From positions 2,051 to 63,784 of the forward strand of contig JAGWBP010000011.1 of assembly GCA_021295835.1 (NCBI GenBank): a stretch of 61,734 nucleotides of DNA, in the 5' to 3' direction. Shown here piece after piece: positions 12,001 to 19,327 of this stretch (the first letter of the stretch is position 1; every line of letters begins with the position of its first letter). This DNA is from Gemmatimonadota bacterium (GTDB lineage: Bacteria; Gemmatimonadota; Gemmatimonadetes; Longimicrobiales; Gaopeijiaceae). Both the position numbers and the translations under genes were made by a program. The notes beneath the pieces are model-generated. The model searched no databases and was not told the origin of the DNA. It was given only the letters and a program-made list of their open reading frames with translations.

Positions 12001-12388
12001 GACGCAGGCGGCCAACATCGTTCCTGAACGCGCGGACAGCACGAGAGTGATTTTGTGGAAACGCCAAGCAACGGATGTCAATAACGTTCTAATACTCGAC
12101 GACGCCGTGGTCTTCGATACCCTGGATTTGGTTCGCGGTTGTCCGGAGGAATGGACCTGTCAGTTTAGCGTTGGCGGCAACATCGTAACCACAGCCGATG
12201 TTTCGTTGGGTCAGACTAGGTTCGAAATGAATGTGGTTGTCACTGCGCCGGACGGGGTGGGTGCGGGCAGTTATACAGTGAGGTTCGAGGCGTATGAGTC
12301 GGACGACACCAACGACAACGGGTACTTCATCGGAGGAGCTGAGCAGGAGTACGTGATCAGATTCACCGTGCTCGACACCGAGAAGTAG
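6053..12388 (+). CDS. giant repeat lipoprotein (carboxypeptidase-regulatory/SdrD B-like repeats), two early frame breaks
   Basis: It begins MNRLKLLAAAALLAVPLINAC, with a lipobox ending at Cys22, so it is probably an outer-membrane lipoprotein exposed at the surface. About eleven tandem beta-sandwich repeats follow (to about 9100), each of the type G.VTVEG..L.GVTVTLSG..........G.Y.F..L.AGDYTV.ISGFD...Y. A unique middle region and two cadherin-like beta-sandwich repeats (10699-10968 and 10975-11247, DATLKNLTVDG) come next, then a Calx-beta-like acidic stretch. Two breaks occur: one base appears lost near 6295 (ISGFD reads ISAST), and about 7-8 codons plus frame are lost near 6710. From about 6715 on, roughly 1,890 codons are uninterrupted. 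It may be a recent pseudogene or an assembly artefact. A sigma-54 promoter lies upstream and a terminator downstream. Confidence 0.75.
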
Positions 12389-12455
12389 TAGGTGCAGCGC
12401 TTCGGAAGGGGATCTGGCGGCTAGGTAGTTCGCGAGTTCCCTGAAGGGTGGGAGC

Positions 12456-12492
12456 GCCCCCGGTCGGGTTAGCCCGGCCGGGGGCGGCCTTT
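12456..12492 (+). terminator. rho-independent terminator
   Basis: GCCCCCGG...CCGGGGGC arms (12456-12485) with an extra inner CGGG/CCCG pairing make a very stable hairpin, followed by a short T-containing tail (CCTTTAT). It ends the giant lipoprotein transcript and insulates the ribosomal protein operon. Confidence 0.75.
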
Positions 12493-12543
12493 ATCTGGGT
12501 GGGGAGTTGGAGGGCGGGGCCGCCCCGACTCGCGGTGAATCGC

Positions 12544-12570
12544 GCGGGGACCCCGCACCGGTTATATTTG
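12544..12570 (+). promoter_or_regulatory. candidate promoter and palindrome upstream of the S6-S18 gene
   Basis: A near-perfect palindrome GCGGGG-A-CCCCGC (12544-12556) lies just upstream of an AT-rich TATATTTG (12563-12570), which could be a -10 or a Bacteroidota-type TAnnTTTG element. No good -35 is visible. The ~130-base leader to the ATG at 12700 has further GC hairpins (for example CGCCG/CGGCG near 12625) that could carry an S6:S18 autoregulatory site. This is a suggestion only. Confidence 0.3.
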
Positions 12571-12699
12571 GGTCCGGCTGGGCAGGCGACCGAGGGGAGC
12601 GGTGGCATCTACTCTCCTGCGGCCCGCCGAGTCGGCGTTCCCGCTCCGCCGGGAGGCGGGGCCCGTAGCGAACACGGTCCAAGGGAGTCCTAAGGACGG

Positions 12700-13506
12700 A
12701 TGAGGCCCTACGAGATTGTCTACATCTTCGACCCCGCGCTCGAGCCGGGCGCGGTCGAGGAAAAGCTCGAGGCGTTCCATCGGGTGCTCGGCGGCGAGGT
12801 CGCGAAGATCGACCACTGGGGCGCCAGGGAGCTGGCGTACCCGATCCAGAGGTCCAGGAGCGGCTACTACGTCGTCGTGCGCGTCAGCGCCCGGGCCGAC
12901 GCCCTCCCCGAGTTCGAGAGGATCGTCAAGCTCGACCGCGAAACGCTCCGCTACCTCGTCGTATTGGACGACGGTCTGCCAACGTCGGGGGAATCGATTC
13001 TGGCAGCGGTCCACCGACCCCGCGACGTCGCGCCGGAGAGCGAAGGCGAGGCGGCCCCGGAGGATCGGGCCGCCGAGGACGCCGGCCAGGAGGCCGGGGG
13101 CGCGGCGCAGCAGGGCGGAGAGTCGGACGGCGCCTCCGAGGAGGGTGCGGGAGAGGGTTTGGACGCCGACGCCGAAGGGGGCGCCGACGAGGCCACGGAC
13201 ACGGAGGAGAAGTCCACAGACGCGGCGGTGGAGGCCAAGCACGAGTCGCCTCGCCTCCAGGGGCGATCGGGTCCTCCCGAATACGCCGGAGTGCGGGGAA
13301 GGGGTCGCCGCCGCGACGGTCCTCCGATCGTGCGCCTCAACTACAAGGATGTGGCGACTCTCTCCCGCTTCCTGAACGATCAGGGAAAGATTCTGCCGAA
13401 GCGCACCACCCGGGTGAGCGCCCGCTTCCAGAGAAGGCTCGGCACGGCCGTCAAGCGGGCGCGCTTTCTGGGGCTGATCCCATACGTCCGCGAGCACGGG
13501 AGCTGA
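12700..13506 (+). CDS. rpsF-rpsR: ribosomal protein S6-S18 fusion
   Basis: One 268-codon frame encodes both 30S platform proteins. Residues 1-92 are S6 (MRPYEIVYIFDP, HWGARELAYPI, GYYVVVRV). Residues ~95-195 are a very acidic Glu/Asp/Ala/Gly linker. Residues ~199-268 are S18 (IVRLNYKDVATLSRFLNDQGKI is the core start, then LPKRTT and KRARFLGLIPYV). The G/C-rich third-position pattern holds through the linker, so I see no sign of a frame change. S6 and S18 bind the platform as a heterodimer, which makes a covalent fusion plausible. An internal GTG at the S18 start could give separate S18, but no clear ribosome site precedes it. The gene leads an operon with rplI, rsfS and smc. Confidence 0.9.
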   Translation: MRPYEIVYIFDPALEPGAVEEKLEAFHRVLGGEVAKIDHWGARELAYPIQRSRSGYYVVVRVSARADALPEFERIVKLDRETLRYLVVLDDGLPTSGESILAAVHRPRDVAPESEGEAAPEDRAAEDAGQEAGGAAQQGGESDGASEEGAGEGLDADAEGGADEATDTEEKSTDAAVEAKHESPRLQGRSGPPEYAGVRGRGRRRDGPPIVRLNYKDVATLSRFLNDQGKILPKRTTRVSARFQRRLGTAVKRARFLGLIPYVREHGS

Positions 13507-13509
13507 CCG

Positions 13510-13994
13510 ATGAAGCTGATACTCAGAGAGGACGTGGCCCACCTCGGCGCTGCCGGCGACGCTGTGCGCGTCAAGCCCGGATATGGCCGCAACTATCTCC
13601 TGCCGAGGGGTCTGGCGTACATGGCCACCGATCGGAACCTCCGGCGCGTGGAGGAAGAGGCGCGGCTAAGGGGCGAGCGGCGGCGCAGGGACTACCTCGA
13701 GGCCAGTCGGCAGGCGGCGGTCCTGGAGAGCCTCGCCCTCACCTTCGCGAGGCGCGCCGGCGAGGAGGGCCAGCTCTTCGGGTCCGTGACCGCCAAGGAG
13801 ATATGCGACGAGGTGAGCCGCACGCACGGCGGATTCGCGCTCGACAGGCGGACGCTGGAGCTCGATGGGCCGATCAAGACGGTCGGCGAGCACGAGCTTC
13901 CGGTTCGCCTGCACGCCGATGTCGAGGCCAAGCTGCGGGTGGTGGTGGAGATCGAGGAGGGGTGCCGGGGACGGGCAGCCGCGGATCCCGATGA
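13510..13994 (+). CDS. rplI: 50S ribosomal protein L9, frameshifted near its C-terminus
   Basis: The product is 23S rRNA-binding protein L9. The diagnostic N-terminus MKLILREDVAHLG with GYGRNYLLPRGLA and the C-domain through VGEHELPVRLHADVEAKL are intact. As written, the frame runs past the expected end and through the start of rsfS to 14214. Restoring one G in the GGGG run at 13959-13962 gives a normal end, VEIEEGVPGTGSRGSR, with its TGA at 13992-13994 overlapping the rsfS ATG. The interval given is the corrected one. A homopolymer sequencing error is the simplest reading. Confidence 0.85.
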
Positions 13995-14353
13995 GCGAGG
14001 AGGTGGGGCGCATCCCCGCGGGGCTCGGGCGGGCTGTCGAGCTCGCGCGGGAACGCAAGGCCGTCGGGGTCGTCGTCCTCGACCTGCGCGGGCTCTCTTC
14101 GGCGACGGACTACTTCCTGATAGCCAGCGGACGCTCCGATGTCCAGGTGCGCGCGATCTCCGAGCACATCCTCCGCTCGTCGCGCCAAGAGGGCCGTCGC
14201 CCCAACCACGTTGAGGGGATGGACCAGGGGCGCTGGGTGCTGATCGACTATATCCACTACGTGATCCACCTCTTCCACCCCGAGGTGCGCGACTTCTACC
14301 GTCTGGAGGCGCTCTGGGGGGACGGGCGCCGGATCGAGCTCGAGGAGCTGTGA
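13991..14353 (+). CDS. rsfS: ribosomal silencing factor RsfS
   Basis: This 120-residue protein belongs to the Iojap/RsfS family, which binds L14 and blocks subunit joining in starvation. The family signature is clear: VVLDLRGLSSATDYFLIASG, then QVRAISEHIL, and EGMDQGRWVLIDYIHYVIHLF. ATG 13991 overlaps the (corrected) rplI stop as ATGA, so the two are translationally coupled, and smc begins 4 bases after its stop. Confidence 0.93.
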   Translation: MSEEVGRIPAGLGRAVELARERKAVGVVVLDLRGLSSATDYFLIASGRSDVQVRAISEHILRSSRQEGRRPNHVEGMDQGRWVLIDYIHYVIHLFHPEVRDFYRLEALWGDGRRIELEEL

Positions 14354-14357
14354 GGCG

Positions 14358-17300
14358 GTGAAGCTCAGGTCGCTCCAACTGCACGGCTTCAAGTCCTTCC
14401 CGGACCGGACGAAGATCCGCTTCCACGACGGCATGACGACGATCGTGGGCCCCAACGGGTGCGGAAAGTCGAATATCGCCGACGCGATCCGGTGGGTGCT
14501 CGGCGAGCAGCGCCCGCGCGCAATTCGGGGCGCCAGGATGGAGGAGGTGATCTTCCAGGGCACCGCGACGAGGCGGGCCGTCAATCGGGGCGCGGTCTCG
14601 ATGGTGGTCTCGAACGAGGACGGAAAGCTCCCGGTGCCCTACGGCGAAGTCGAGATCGGAAGGATCGTCTTCCGCGACGGGGGGAGCGACTACCGGCTGA
14701 ACCGAGCCTCCTGCCGACTGCGCGACATCCTGGATCTGTGCCGCGACACCGGGCTGGGGGCCAACGCCTACACGGTCATCGAGGGACGCATGATCGACGC
14801 CATCCTCTCCGACCACGCCGGCGAGCGCCGCTCGCTCTTCGAGGAGGCGGCCGGGGTCGGCAAGTACAAGGACCGGCGCCGTGCGGCGCTCTCCCGCCTC
14901 GGCAGTTCGGAGGCCGACCTCCTTCGGCTCGAGGACCTGATCGCCGAGGTGCGGAGCAAGGTTCGCTCGCTCGCCCGCCAGAGGGGGAAGGCGGAGCGAT
15001 ACCGAACGATGAGGAGGCGACGCCTGAATCTGGAGGTCGCTCTGGCCCGCCTCGAGCTGGGGGCGCTCCAGGAGCGGCTCGGCGAGCTCGACGCGGCCGA
15101 GAGGCGGAGCGGGGAGGAGGGCGTGCGGCTCGCGACCCGTCTCGCCGCCGGGGAGGCCGCGCTGGAGGAGCGGAAGGCGGCGCGGCTGGACGCCGAGAGG
15201 GAGCGGACCGAGGTGGCGGGGAGGATGGAGCGGGTGGCGCGCGGGCTCGCGCGCGTGGAGCGCGAGGTAGCCGTCGCCCAGGAGCGGATCGAGGGCGGCG
15301 AAGGCAGGCTGGCCCAGCTCGCAGCGGAGGAGGAGTCGCTCGCCCAGATCGAGACGCGGTCCGTCGACGAGGCGGCTGCGCTGAAGGATCAATACGCAGA
15401 ATGTAATGTGCAGTTGACAAAATGTAAAGAGGAGTTGTCAACGTCATCGAATGTCGCGGCCGAGGTGCGGGCGCGCATGGAGCGCGGACGGGAAGGGATC
15501 GCGGAGCTGGAGGAGCGCGCCCGGGGTGTCCATCGGGAGATGGCTCGCGCCGGGGGGGAGCGCGAAGCGGCTGGGCGGCATGCGCGCGAGCTGGGGGTGC
15601 GCATGGAGCGCCTGGAGATTGATTCGCGGCGGATCGCGGATGCGGCCCGCGAGCTGGATTCGCAGGGCGATCTCTTCTCCAGCCGCAGCCGGGATGCGGC
15701 CCAGCGCGCCACCGAGGCGAGCCGGGCGGCCGAGGATTTGCGCGGCCAACTGGCCCAGGCGCGCACGACGTTGCGCGAAGCGGTCGAGGAGGAGCGCCTG
15801 GCCGAGGCGAGGGAGTCGTCGCTGGCCGCGGAGCTGCACACCCTCCAGCGGAGCTCGGAGTGGCAGGACGGTGGGGAGGATCTCGCCCAGAGCGCGGTGG
15901 AGGCGCAGCCGGGCCGTGCGCTCGGGCTCCTCTCGGACTACATCCGGGTGGACGAGGATGTCGCGGCTGTGGTCGACGACATCCTGGGCAGGATGAGCGC
16001 GGCGGTGCTGGTCCCCGACAGGGAGGCGGGCGAGGCGGTGGCCGAGTGGTACCGTCTCGGCGGCGGGAGATCCAGCGGTCTCGTCCTCCTTCCGCTCGAC
16101 TCGGCGCCGCCGCCGGGCGGGCCGATCCCTGCAGGCGTCCGGGCACAGGGAGATGGCGCCCCCTGGGTGGAGGCGCTCCTGGGTGGCGTGCGCCTGGGCC
16201 GGAGCGATCGGGGTGCCCCCGGAGGCGGCGGGCGCTGGAGCGATCTGCGGGGCGCGATCCATCTCCTTCCGGACGAGATGGGCGAGGGCCACTTCGCCCG
16301 CCGAAGCCGCGCCAGCGCGCTGCAGGGGGAGCTGGAGTCCGCCAGCGCCGCCGCCGCCGGGGCCCGTGCGGCGAGGATCGCCCTGAGCGAGGAGTGCGAG
16401 CGGCTCGAGGCCGATGCGGAGGCGGCCGCCGAGCGGCTCCTCGCGAGCCGCGACGAAGTGCGCGCGGCCGAGGCCGAGAGCGACGCCCACGGATCTCGCC
16501 GTCGCCGCCTGGAGCGGCAGCGCGAAGAGACGGCCCAACGGATCCGGAGCTCGCGGGCGGCGCGGGAGCGCGCGCTGGTTCAGGAGGAGGAGGCGGAGCG
16601 CGAACTTGCTCTGCTGCGCGATCGGGAAGAGGCGACAGCGCGGGAATTGCGGGAAGTGCGCGCTCGGCAGGACGAGACCGAGCGGAGCTGGGAGCTGGCG
16701 CGCGACACGGAGGCCGAGATTGCCGTCCGCGCCGCGCGGCTCGAGAGCGAGGCGGCTCGCCTGCAGGGGCGGCTGAACGACAATCGGGCCGCGTCGCGGC
16801 GGGCCGCCGAGCGGAGGGCGGAGCTCGCCCGGGAGGCCGAGGAGCTCGGACGCCGGATCGCCGAGGCCCGGGCGGCCCGGGACGCTGGAGGCGACGAGCT
16901 GGAGCGCCTCTTCGCGGAGCGGAGGGGGCTGGAGCGCCACCTCGCCGAGCGCGACCGGGCGCTGGAGATCGTCGCCACGGCGGTGGCCGACGCCGATCGG
17001 GAGCTCCGGGAGACCCGCGGCCTGGAGCGCGAGGCGGTGGGGCGGGGTCACGCTCTGGCGATGGAGATCCAGGAGGCCCGCACCTCGGCGGCGCGCATCG
17101 AGGAGCGCCTCGAGGCCGAGTGGGGCCAGTCGCTGGCGACGCTGATCGCCGAGTCGGAGCCGGTCGAGGGCGACTCGGAGGAGCTGGCTGGCGAGGCGGC
17201 CGAGCTGGGGGCGAGACTGGCCAGGATCGGCGCCGTGAACATGCTGGCGGTCGAGGAGCACGCCGAGGAGAGCGAGCGGCTGGAGTTCCTGGAGGGGCAG

Positions 17301-17846
17301 CACGAGGACCTGGTGGCCGCTCGCCGCGACCTGCAGGCGGCCGTCCGGCGGATCAACGCAACCGCGACCGAGCTCTTCGAGGCGAGCTTCGAGGCGATTC
17401 AGGAAAACTTCCAACGCACCTTCAGGCACCTCTTCAGCGGAGGCGACGCGAAGGTCCGGCTCGCCGAGCCGGAGGATCCGCTCGAGTCGCCGATCGAGAT
17501 TCAGGCCGCGCCCGAGGGCAAGCGGACCCAGCGAATCGACCTGCTCTCCGGCGGCGAGCGAGCGCTCACCGCTCTGGCGCTCCTCTTCGGCATCTACCTG
17601 GTCAAGCCGAGCCCCTTCTGCGTTCTGGACGAGGTGGATGCCCCGCTGGACGAGTCCAACATCGGGCGCTTCGTCCGGCTGCTGCACGACTTCAAGGGGG
17701 AGACCCAGTTCGTCGTCATCACCCACAATCCCCGCACCATCGAGGCGGCGGACTGGATCTACGGGGTGACGATGGAGGAGCCTGGAATATCCTCGCTCGT
17801 GGGCGTCCAGTTGGAGCGGCACGAAGCCCCGGCCTCGGCATCGTGA
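14358..17846 (+). CDS. smc: chromosome segregation protein SMC
   Basis: The 1,162-residue condensin subunit organises and segregates the chromosome. It has the Walker A GPNGCGKSN at about residue 32, two long coiled coils rich in Glu/Arg/Ala, a hinge near residues 510-640, the ABC signature LSGGERALTALALLF near residue 1063 and Walker B PFCVLDEVDAPLDE. It starts with GTG just after rsfS, and its stop overlaps the next start (GTGA). One oddity is residues ~344-366 (QYAECNVQLTKCKEELSTSS), encoded by an AT-rich island at 15388-15455 related to repeats elsewhere in the window. It adds two cysteines to the first coiled coil without breaking the frame. Confidence 0.96.
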   Translation: MKLRSLQLHGFKSFPDRTKIRFHDGMTTIVGPNGCGKSNIADAIRWVLGEQRPRAIRGARMEEVIFQGTATRRAVNRGAVSMVVSNEDGKLPVPYGEVEIGRIVFRDGGSDYRLNRASCRLRDILDLCRDTGLGANAYTVIEGRMIDAILSDHAGERRSLFEEAAGVGKYKDRRRAALSRLGSSEADLLRLEDLIAEVRSKVRSLARQRGKAERYRTMRRRRLNLEVALARLELGALQERLGELDAAERRSGEEGVRLATRLAAGEAALEERKAARLDAERERTEVAGRMERVARGLARVEREVAVAQERIEGGEGRLAQLAAEEESLAQIETRSVDEAAALKDQYAECNVQLTKCKEELSTSSNVAAEVRARMERGREGIAELEERARGVHREMARAGGEREAAGRHARELGVRMERLEIDSRRIADAARELDSQGDLFSSRSRDAAQRATEASRAAEDLRGQLAQARTTLREAVEEERLAEARESSLAAELHTLQRSSEWQDGGEDLAQSAVEAQPGRALGLLSDYIRVDEDVAAVVDDILGRMSAAVLVPDREAGEAVAEWYRLGGGRSSGLVLLPLDSAPPPGGPIPAGVRAQGDGAPWVEALLGGVRLGRSDRGAPGGGGRWSDLRGAIHLLPDEMGEGHFARRSRASALQGELESASAAAAGARAARIALSEECERLEADAEAAAERLLASRDEVRAAEAESDAHGSRRRRLERQREETAQRIRSSRAARERALVQEEEAERELALLRDREEATARELREVRARQDETERSWELARDTEAEIAVRAARLESEAARLQGRLNDNRAASRRAAERRAELAREAEELGRRIAEARAARDAGGDELERLFAERRGLERHLAERDRALEIVATAVADADRELRETRGLEREAVGRGHALAMEIQEARTSAARIEERLEAEWGQSLATLIAESEPVEGDSEELAGEAAELGARLARIGAVNMLAVEEHAEESERLEFLEGQHEDLVAARRDLQAAVRRINATATELFEASFEAIQENFQRTFRHLFSGGDAKVRLAEPEDPLESPIEIQAAPEGKRTQRIDLLSGGERALTALALLFGIYLVKPSPFCVLDEVDAPLDESNIGRFVRLLHDFKGETQFVVITHNPRTIEAADWIYGVTMEEPGISSLVGVQLERHEAPASAS
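15388..15455 (+). repeat. AT-rich repeat head inside smc (copy a)
   Basis: This low-GC island in a very GC-rich gene holds an 8-bp inverted repeat, GTTGACAA (15413-15420) and TTGTCAAC (15435-15442). Bases 15402-15427 match 25508-25533 at 20 of 26 positions by my count, and the reverse complement of 15411-15429 matches 50952-50970 at 17 of 19. It lacks the GC-rich body of the full repeat and keeps the smc frame open. Confidence 0.6.
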
Positions 17847-18727
17847 GCGACGATCCGCACGTAGGTGCCAGGCCGCGCTGGCGGGTCTCGCGCGAGCTGC
17901 GCCCGGAGGGGACGGTCGTCGATCTGGGCCGTGGCGTCCTCCTGGGAGGGCCCGAGGTCGTCGTCATGGCAGGGCCGTGCGCGGTCGAGGGGCGCACACA
18001 GATGCTCGAGATCGCCGAAGCGGCGCGCGCCGCGGGGGCGGCCGTCCTGCGCGGCGGCGCCTTCAAGCCCCGCACCTCTCCGCACTCCTTCCAGGGGCTG
18101 GGCGTCCGGGGGCTGGAGCTCCTCGCCGAGGCCAGGGCGGCTACCGGCATGCCCGTGGTCACGGAGGCGGTGGACACCGAGAGCGTCCCGCTCGTGGCCG
18201 AGTACGCCGACATGATCCAGGTGGGCGCACGCAACATGCAGAACTTCGGGCTGCTCAGGCGCGTAGGGGGGACGGGCAAGCGGGTGCTCCTCAAGCGCGG
18301 CGTGGGGGCGACGGTCGACGAGCTGCTCCTGGCGGCGGAGTACATCCTGGCGGAGGGCAACGAGGCCGTGGCGCTCTGCGAGCGCGGCGTCAGGGGATTC
18401 GACCCCGCCGCGCCCCGTGTCTTCGACCTGAACGCCATCCCCCTCCTCCGCGCCCTGACGCACCTGCCCCTGGTCGCCGATCCCAGTCACGGAACCGGAG
18501 TGCGGGCCCATGTGGCGCCGATGGCCCGGGCCGCCGTGGCTGCGGGGGCGGACGGAATCATCGTCGAGGTTCACACGAATCCCTCCGAGGCCCGCTCCGA
18601 TGGCGACCAGAGCATCTACCCCGGTCAGCTCCGCGAGCTGGTCCCCGAGTGCGAAGCGGTGGCCCGCGCAGTGGGGCGCTCGCTTGCCTCGCCTACGGCG
18701 GCGCCGGCAGCCGGCGGCGATCCGTAG
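17843..18727 (+). CDS. aroF: 3-deoxy-7-phosphoheptulonate (DAHP) synthase, AroA-beta/KDO8P-like type
   Basis: The 294-residue enzyme condenses phosphoenolpyruvate and erythrose 4-phosphate in the first step of the shikimate pathway. Family motifs are AGPCAVEGRTQ, RGGAFKPRTSPHSFQG, IQVGARNMQNF, LLKRG and DPSHGTG, with VEVHTNPSEARSDGDQS near the end. Length fits the short type without a regulatory domain, apart from an ~18-residue N-terminal lead. The GTG start overlaps the smc stop as GTGA, so it is co-transcribed. Another pathway gene, aroQ, lies at 51374 and is broken. Confidence 0.93.
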   Translation: MSDDPHVGARPRWRVSRELRPEGTVVDLGRGVLLGGPEVVVMAGPCAVEGRTQMLEIAEAARAAGAAVLRGGAFKPRTSPHSFQGLGVRGLELLAEARAATGMPVVTEAVDTESVPLVAEYADMIQVGARNMQNFGLLRRVGGTGKRVLLKRGVGATVDELLLAAEYILAEGNEAVALCERGVRGFDPAAPRVFDLNAIPLLRALTHLPLVADPSHGTGVRAHVAPMARAAVAAGADGIIVEVHTNPSEARSDGDQSIYPGQLRELVPECEAVARAVGRSLASPTAAPAAGGDP

Positions 18728-18754
18728 CGCCGGGGCCGGGAGCGGCGCTCCGCG

Positions 18755-19117
18755 ATGTCCAGAAGGCAGAGCGTCGGGAGGCGCGGCGAGGAGCTGGCGG
18801 CAGCCTATCTGGTGGAGCGGGGGTGGCGCATCCTGGCCCGCAACTACCGCGCCGGACCCAAGGAGATCGACATCGTCGCCGAGCGCGGCGGGGTCGTCGC
18901 CTTCGTCGAGGTGAAGACCCGGGCGACCGCGACCGGGGGGACCCCACTCGAGCCGATCCGGGCGCCGAAGCGATGGGCCGTCGAGGCTGCCGCAAGGCGG
19001 TGGATCCACGAGCACGGGCCCAGCGGGGTGGCGTACCGCTTCGACGCCGTCGCGGTGCGAATAGGTGGGGGCAGGCACGAGATCTCCCACATCCCCGACG
19101 CATGGCGGCCCTCGTAG
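18755..19117 (+). CDS. yraN: YraN/UPF0102 family nuclease-like protein
   Basis: This 120-residue cytoplasmic protein has the family's endonuclease-like core: GEELAAAYLVERGWRILARNYR, then KEIDIVAERGGVVAFVEVKTR, in which Asp, Glu and Lys form a PD-(D/E)XK-like set. Its cellular role is not settled. It follows the DAHP synthase gene by 27 bases and precedes the SRP RNA promoter. Confidence 0.9.
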   Translation: MSRRQSVGRRGEELAAAYLVERGWRILARNYRAGPKEIDIVAERGGVVAFVEVKTRATATGGTPLEPIRAPKRWAVEAAARRWIHEHGPSGVAYRFDAVAVRIGGGRHEISHIPDAWRPS

Positions 19118-19147
19118 CACCGGGCGAAGCCACGGGTACGCGCCTTG

Positions 19148-19176
19148 TTGAAGTGCTTCGCCGCTTCGGGTAGCTT
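19148..19176 (+). promoter_or_regulatory. sigma-70-type promoter of the SRP RNA
   Basis: TTGAAG (19148-19153) and TAGCTT (19171-19176) are 17 bases apart. A start about 7 bases beyond the -10 falls at 19183-19184, exactly where the terminal SRP RNA stem begins. Confidence 0.5.
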
Positions 19177-19181
19177 TCGCC

Positions 19182-19281
19182 GTGCCCCAGGTCCGCGGGG
19201 CGGAAGCCCCCGAATCCCGTCAGGACCGTGCAGGTAGCAGCGGTAGGTGCGGCGACCGTGGCCGCGGAGTGCCTGGGGCGC
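19182..19281 (+). ncRNA. ffs: bacterial small SRP RNA (4.5S-type)
   Basis: The termini pair perfectly: GCCCCAGG (19184-19191) with CCTGGGGC (19272-19279). The apical domain keeps the Ffh-binding strands GTCAGG and AGCAGC around an ACC/GGT stem. Its loop reads GTGCA, where the family has a GGAA/GNRA tetraloop. The gene lies just upstream of dnaX, a neighbour it has in many bacteria such as Bacillus. The RNA binds Ffh and targets membrane proteins. Confidence 0.85.
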
Positions 19282-19327
19282 ACCCCGCCTGCGCGATATC
19301 AGCCCTTCCCAACCCGCCTCGGCACCG

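Noticed and set aside
13510..14214. A 234-residue L9 protein with a novel C-terminal extension
   Set aside because: The extra residues are the rsfS region read in a wrong frame. One restored G gives a normal L9 end overlapping the rsfS start.
14768..17822. Long open frames antisense to smc and similar long antisense frames opposite the BNR, SusC and ankyrin genes
   Set aside because: They are the usual antisense by-product of GC-rich codon use; they show no family motifs and lie opposite well-supported genes.
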